Origin: Planctomycetota bacterium
GTDB lineage: Bacteria > Planctomycetota > PUPC01
Length of the DNA: 9,604 nucleotides
Direction: 5' to 3'
Assembly: GCA_003559755.1 (NCBI GenBank)
Contig: PWKM01000021.1
Coordinates: 1-9,604 of the forward strand
Below, in pieces: positions 6,230-9,604 of the stretch (the first letter of the stretch is position 1; every line of letters begins with the position of its first letter). The position numbers and the translations under genes were made by a program. The notes below the pieces were generated by a model. The model saw only the letters and a list, made by a program, of their open reading frames with translations. It did not search any database and had not been told where the DNA came from.

Positions 6230-7465
6230 ATGGGCAAGACGGTTGCCGAGATTAACGAGAAGATCAGGGATGGTGCCGCCGTGGTCGTCACGGCGGAGGA
6301 GATCGTCGACATTGTTGCCGACCGGGGCGTCGCCCGGGCCGCCCGCGAGGTCGACGTGGTGACCACGGGCACGTTCGGCCCGATGTGCTCGTCGGGGGCC
6401 TACCTCAACGTGGGCCACAGCAGGCCGAAGATCAAGCTCGGCGGCGGGACGGTCACCCTGAACGGTGTGGAGGCGTATGCCGGGTTCGCGGCGGTCGACC
6501 TGATGGTCGGGGCGACCGCGCTGCAGGTGGACGACCCGCGGAACCGTATTTTCCCCGGCGCGTTCGAGTATGGCGGCGGGCACGTCATCGAGGACCTGGT
6601 CGCCGGGAACGAGGTCGAACTCGTCGCCTCGACCTACGGGACCGACTGCTACCCCCGCAAGAAGCTCGCCACCAGAATCCGCCTCGAAGACCTCAACGAG
6701 GCGGTCCTCTTCAACCCCCGGAACGCCTACCAGAACTACAACTGCGCGGTGAACCTCTCGGACAAGCCCATCTACACCTATATGGGCATCCTCAAGCCGA
6801 ACCTGGGGAACGCCAGCTACTGCAGCGCCGGCCGGCTGTCGCCGCTGTTGAACGATCCGGTGTACCGGACGATCGGGATCGGGACCAACGTATTCCTGGG
6901 CGGCGGGACCGGGCGGGTCGCCTGGTGGGGCACCCAGCACGACCCCGAGGTCCCCAGGTCCGAGGCGGGAGTCCCACGCGGCGGGGCGGGCACGCTCGCC
7001 CTCATCGGCGACCTGAAGAAGATGTCGCCCCGCTACCTCGTCGGCGTATCCCTGCGCGGATACGGGGCCTCCCTGAGCGTGGGGATCGGCGTGCCCATCC
7101 CCGTGCTCGACGAGGAAGTCTGCCGGTTCACCGCCGTCACCGATGCCGACATCACCGCCCCCATCGTCGATTACGGCCGGGCCTACCCGAACGCCACGGG
7201 CGAGATCATCGGCGAGGTGAGCTACGAGGAACTGCGTTCCGGGAAAATCACGGTGAACGGACGCGAGGTGCGGACCGCATCGCTCTCCAGCTATCCCCGG
7301 GCGGTCGAGATCGCCGAGACGCTCAAACAGTGGATCGCAGACGGACGATTCCTCCTCTCCCAGCCCGTCCAGCCGCTCCCACGGCCCGGCGACGGCTACA
7401 CCTTCAGGCCGCTCAAAGAACGGCCGCCGGCGAACGGCACGGGAAACGCCGGCATGGACCACTGA
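6230..7465 (+). CDS. Homocysteine biosynthesis protein, HcyBio/DUF39 (COG1900) family
   Basis: The family replaces the O-acyl-homoserine route: with reduced sulfur it converts aspartate semialdehyde to homocysteine, as worked out in Methanosarcina (MA1821). The 411-residue protein starts at ATG 6230, seven bases after AGGAGG. Hallmarks are the N-terminal KTVAEINEKI (3-12), TTGTFGPMCSSGAYLNVGHS (45-64) with Cys53, GTDCYP (137-142) with Cys140, NPRNAYQNYNCAVN (162-175), and the glycine-rich IGIGTNVFLGGGTGRVAW (215-232). From memory, two cysteines in equivalent places are essential in MA1821. No CBS or ferredoxin domain is fused, and the small NIL/ferredoxin partner often encoded beside it is absent from this window. 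The last 30 residues are low-complexity (Pro, Arg, Gly). It has its own promoter and leader and appears to be transcribed alone. Confidence 0.9.
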   Translation: MGKTVAEINEKIRDGAAVVVTAEEIVDIVADRGVARAAREVDVVTTGTFGPMCSSGAYLNVGHSRPKIKLGGGTVTLNGVEAYAGFAAVDLMVGATALQVDDPRNRIFPGAFEYGGGHVIEDLVAGNEVELVASTYGTDCYPRKKLATRIRLEDLNEAVLFNPRNAYQNYNCAVNLSDKPIYTYMGILKPNLGNASYCSAGRLSPLLNDPVYRTIGIGTNVFLGGGTGRVAWWGTQHDPEVPRSEAGVPRGGAGTLALIGDLKKMSPRYLVGVSLRGYGASLSVGIGVPIPVLDEEVCRFTAVTDADITAPIVDYGRAYPNATGEIIGEVSYEELRSGKITVNGREVRTASLSSYPRAVEIAETLKQWIADGRFLLSQPVQPLPRPGDGYTFRPLKERPPANGTGNAGMDH

Positions 7466-7506
7466 ACCGGGCCGGATTTCGGCCGAACATACCACGGGAA
7501 GGATGC

Positions 7507-7535
7507 TTGCGGCGTTTGCTGCGGGCGCCTATAAT
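7507..7535 (+). promoter_or_regulatory. Promoter of the pilT-like gene
   Basis: TTGCGG (7507-7512), 17 bp, then a perfect TATAAT (7530-7535). The predicted start is 7542-7543, on or next to an ATG at 7543. It therefore decides between a leaderless start and the downstream ATG at 7573, and shows that pilT need not depend on the upstream gene. Confidence 0.65.
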
Positions 7536-7572
7536 CCGTTCTATGGACATTGAAGAACGATCGGAGCGTTTG

Positions 7573-8691
7573 ATGGCCAACGCGACAGCCGGCCGCCGGC
7601 ATATCCCGGTGGACCAGGTGGGCCTGGACCTCTTTTTCGATACCATGCCGGACCTCGGCGCGTCGGACCTCCACATGAAGGCGGGCCGGCCGATGATGAT
7701 GCGGATCAGCGGGGTCCTGCGCCCGCTGGACATGCCCAAGATCACCGCCGAACAGTCGGAGACGCTCTGCTGCTCCATCCTTACCGAGTCACAAAAGGAG
7801 CAGCTCGAAGCGACCGGTAGCGTGGACCTCGCCTACTCCACCGATCGGGGATGCCGCGTCCGGGTGAACATCTTCTATCAGCGGGGCACGCTCAGCATGG
7901 CCGCCCGGTATGTCAACGCGACAGTCCCCGGTTTCGACGACCTGATGCTGCCGTCCCGGCCGCTCAAACGGCTGTGCTCCTCGGAATCCGGCCTGATCAT
8001 CGTCGCCGGCGCGACCGGCGCCGGGAAGTCCACCTCCCTGGCCGCGATGATCGACCACATCAACCATACCCGAAAATGCCACATCCTCACCCTGGAAGAC
8101 CCCATCGAGTACCTGTTCGAGGACGATCTGGCGATCATCAACCAGCGGGAGATCGGGATCGACGCCGACTCGTTCGAAAGCGGCCTCAAGTATGCCCTGC
8201 GAGAGGACCCCGACGTGATTCTTATGGGCGAGATGCGCGACGCCGAGACGGTCACCACCGCGCTCAGCGCCGCCGAGACCGGCCACCTCGTCTTCGGAAC
8301 GCTCCATGCCAACACCGCCCCGCAGACCATCGACCGCCTGCTCGACCTGTTCCCGGGCGACAAACAGCCCCAGGTGCGCAAGGGCCTGGTCTTCAACCTC
8401 CGGGCCGTCATCTGCCAGCGCCTGCTCCGCTGCACCAAGAAGAACCGACAGCGCGTGCCCGCACTCGAGATCATGATCACCACGGCCGCCGTGCGAAAGC
8501 TCATCAGCGAAGCCAAAGACGAAGAAATCTACCAGGTGATGAGGGACTCGCCCAGCGAAGGCATGGTCGATTTCACTCACAGCATCTATCAACTCGTCCA
8601 GAACAACCTGGTGACCCGTCGAGAAGGCGTGGCGAGAGCCCCCAACCCCGACGCCCTCCAGTCACTGCTCGACGGACTCGAAATCATCTGA
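7573..8691 (+). CDS. pilT: PilT-family type IV pilus retraction-type ATPase
   Basis: A hexameric secretion-superfamily ATPase at the inner face of the cytoplasmic membrane that depolymerises type IV pili (twitching, adhesion, DNA uptake). From ATG 7573 it has 372 residues, close to the usual length. The N-terminal PAS-like domain has GASDLHMKAGRPMMMRISG (29-47). The motor has Walker A GATGAGKST (146-154), the Asp box TLEDPIEY (173-180), Walker B DVILMGEMRD (214-223), and the His box TGHLVFGTLHANTA (237-250). AVRKLISEAKDEEI (306-319) corresponds to the AIRNLIRE retraction motif of PilT, which argues against PilB. The ATG at 7573 has GGAG (7563-7566) six bases away; an ATG at 7543 would add ten residues and lie at the transcription start. 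No other pilus gene is in the window, as is common for pilT. It is probably co-transcribed with the HAD gene. PilU is the main alternative. Confidence 0.9.
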   Translation: MANATAGRRHIPVDQVGLDLFFDTMPDLGASDLHMKAGRPMMMRISGVLRPLDMPKITAEQSETLCCSILTESQKEQLEATGSVDLAYSTDRGCRVRVNIFYQRGTLSMAARYVNATVPGFDDLMLPSRPLKRLCSSESGLIIVAGATGAGKSTSLAAMIDHINHTRKCHILTLEDPIEYLFEDDLAIINQREIGIDADSFESGLKYALREDPDVILMGEMRDAETVTTALSAAETGHLVFGTLHANTAPQTIDRLLDLFPGDKQPQVRKGLVFNLRAVICQRLLRCTKKNRQRVPALEIMITTAAVRKLISEAKDEEIYQVMRDSPSEGMVDFTHSIYQLVQNNLVTRREGVARAPNPDALQSLLDGLEII

Positions 8692-8694
8692 CCC

Positions 8695-9378
8695 ATGCCA
8701 AATCCCCGACGTAACCGACACGCTGCGATCTTCGACGTGGACGGCGTACTCGTGGACAGCGAGCCGCTGCACCGCGAGGCCTGGGAGCACGTGTTCGGGC
8801 GACGCGGCGTGGTCGTCGCCGACGAGGACTACACCTGGAGCATCGGCCGGCGAGACGTCACGTTCGCCGGAGTGGTCCGCGACAAGTTCGGCCTGACCGA
8901 CTCGGCCGAGTCGCTGCGGGACGAAAAGATCGACTTCTACCTCGAGCTGCTCGCCGACCGGTCCGAGTCGTTCGACGGCATCCTCGAACTGGTCCAGGCC
9001 CTGTCGGCGGACTGGCGGATCGGCATCACCAGCTCCGCCCACCTGCGGGCCGTCGACATCGTGCTCAGCCGTTTCCGCCTGGCCCCGTACTTCGACGCGA
9101 TCGTTACCAACGAAACCGTCGCCAACCACAAGCCGCACCCCGAACCGTATCAGGTCTGCGCCCGGGCGCTGGAGGTCGATCCGGCCGACTGCGTCGCGTT
9201 CGAGGACTCGGTCACCGGCGTCGCATCGGCCCGAGCCGCCGGGATGCGGGTGATCGCCCTGACCACGACGTTCTCGGCCGACGAACTTTGCGAGGCCGAC
9301 GCCGTGATCGATTCAGTGGCCGACACCGACGAGATCGTGCGCCTGGCAGAGGACCTGCTCGCACTGCCCGCCCGCTGA
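8695..9378 (+). CDS. HAD-superfamily hydrolase, beta-phosphoglucomutase / phosphatase-like
   Basis: A cytoplasmic haloacid-dehalogenase-type enzyme that forms an aspartyl-phosphate on a small substrate, either hydrolysing a phosphate or moving it within a sugar. The 227-residue protein shows all four motifs: FDVDGVLVDSEPLH (13-26) with nucleophile Asp14 and acid/base Asp16, GITSSAHLR (110-118), NHKPHPEPY (144-152) with Lys146, and VAFEDSVTGVASARAAGM (167-184) with Glu170-Asp171. The four-helix cap is inserted after motif I, which makes it subclass IA. The DVDGVLVDSEPLH wording fits both sugar phosphatases and beta-phosphoglucomutases; the substrate is open. ATG 8695 follows the pilT stop by 3 bp without a clear SD, so translation is probably coupled to pilT. 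There is no known reason why it should serve pili. Confidence 0.88.
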   Translation: MPNPRRNRHAAIFDVDGVLVDSEPLHREAWEHVFGRRGVVVADEDYTWSIGRRDVTFAGVVRDKFGLTDSAESLRDEKIDFYLELLADRSESFDGILELVQALSADWRIGITSSAHLRAVDIVLSRFRLAPYFDAIVTNETVANHKPHPEPYQVCARALEVDPADCVAFEDSVTGVASARAAGMRVIALTTTFSADELCEADAVIDSVADTDEIVRLAEDLLALPAR

Positions 9379-9430
9379 CCGCACCGCCCGCCCGAAATCC
9401 AGCCCCTGTTCCCGTCATCGCCCGGCGGGC

Positions 9431-9459
9431 TTGCAATCTTCGCTGCCCGCGCGTATAAC
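9431..9459 (+). promoter_or_regulatory. Promoter of the methyltransferase-like gene
   Basis: TTGCAA (9431-9436), 17 bp, TATAAC (9454-9459); start near 9466 and a leader of about 46 nt. GCGGGC (9425-9430) and GCCCGC (9445-9450) are inverted around the -35 box, with a 14-bp spacer. This may be an operator or an attenuating hairpin. GCCC-GGC-GGGC (9420-9430) could form a small stem after the HAD gene, but no T run follows. Confidence 0.6.
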
Positions 9460-9511
9460 AAGGGCATCCGACGGAACCCGATCTCCGAACCGCCCCCAGG
9501 GGGACGACCCG

Positions 9512-9604
9512 ATGCCCGAAAACCTGCTCTGCTTCGGCGACAACGCCTACTTCCTCAACGAACGGCGGGACCTGTTCCCCGACGAGTCCGTGGACCTCAT
9601 CTAC
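9512..9604 (+). CDS. DNA methyltransferase-like protein (N4/N6, Mod-type), 5' part only
   Basis: Only 31 codons are in the window; the frame is open at the right edge. The SD-like AGGGGGA (9498-9504) lies seven bases before ATG 9512. The peptide NLLCFGDNAYFLNERRDL (4-21) followed by FPDESVDLIY (22-31) matches the start of beta-class N4-cytosine/N6-adenine DNA methyltransferases, in which GDN...LP.ESVDLIYLDPPF carries the SAM-binding and catalytic DPPY/DPPF motif. The window stops one codon before the expected LDPPF. The family call rests on a short stretch, but one typical of Mod-type enzymes. It is likely to methylate DNA, as a solitary enzyme or as part of a restriction-modification, BREX-like or phage-defence locus downstream; this cannot be decided here. 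It starts a new transcription unit. Confidence 0.8.
   Translation, partial: MPENLLCFGDNAYFLNERRDLFPDESVDLIY

Noticed and set aside
5936..7495. 519-residue - strand frame opposite the homocysteine synthesis gene
   Set aside because: Antisense shadow; it also runs through the promoter and leader of that gene and shows no protein family.
6385..7542. Upstream extension of the pilT frame through the homocysteine synthesis gene
   Set aside because: The frame happens to stay open, but the translation is low-complexity and a perfect -10 box lies just before the pilT start.

Overview
This is a compact, GC-rich bacterial chromosomal segment holding six complete protein genes and two genes cut by the window edges. 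I see no tRNA, rRNA, CRISPR array, transposase or phage gene. High G+C at third codon positions opens long artefactual frames opposite almost every gene. A G+C-rich REP-like repeat of the GGCAGACA/TGTCTGCC type, a homocysteine-synthesis protein of the anaerobe-associated COG1900 family, a type IV pilus retraction-type ATPase, a two-part acetyl-xylan-esterase-like hydrolase and a UroD-superfamily protein together suggest a Planctomycetota genome, possibly an anaerobic Phycisphaerae-like one. That placement is inference, not proof.

Layout: (1) 1-381 is the 3' end of a UroD-superfamily gene on +. (2) Reading leftwards on the - strand are a diacylglycerol/lipid kinase (5824-4940), tsaB (4733-4056), alr (4092-2875, overlapping tsaB by 37 bp) and a tandem alpha/beta hydrolase (2504-504). 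A promoter candidate precedes the kinase. tsaB and alr are coupled by overlap. A REP-like inverted pair lies between alr and the hydrolase, which has its own promoter candidate and a strong ribosome binding site. (3) A divergent region (5825-6229) carries a - promoter for the kinase and a + promoter (TTGACG, 17 bp, TATAAC) followed by a leader of about 209 nt with several GC-rich stem-loops. (4) On + follow the HcyBio/DUF39 homocysteine synthesis gene (6230-7465), a PilT-family ATPase (7573-8691, own TTGCGG, 17 bp, TATAAT promoter), a HAD phosphatase/phosphomutase 3 bp behind it, and, after another promoter (TTGCAA, 17 bp, TATAAC), the first 31 codons of a DNA methyltransferase-like gene running off the right edge.

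Most genes are housekeeping or metabolic: tRNA t6A modification (TsaB), D-alanine supply for peptidoglycan (Alr), lipid phosphorylation, sulfur assimilation into homocysteine, and pilus retraction. The parts most worth a second look are the structured HcyBio leader, the REP pair, the degenerate second half of the hydrolase, the missing carbamylated lysine in Alr, the ambiguous leaderless or leadered start of pilT, and the methyltransferase that may open a restriction-modification or other defence locus just outside the window.
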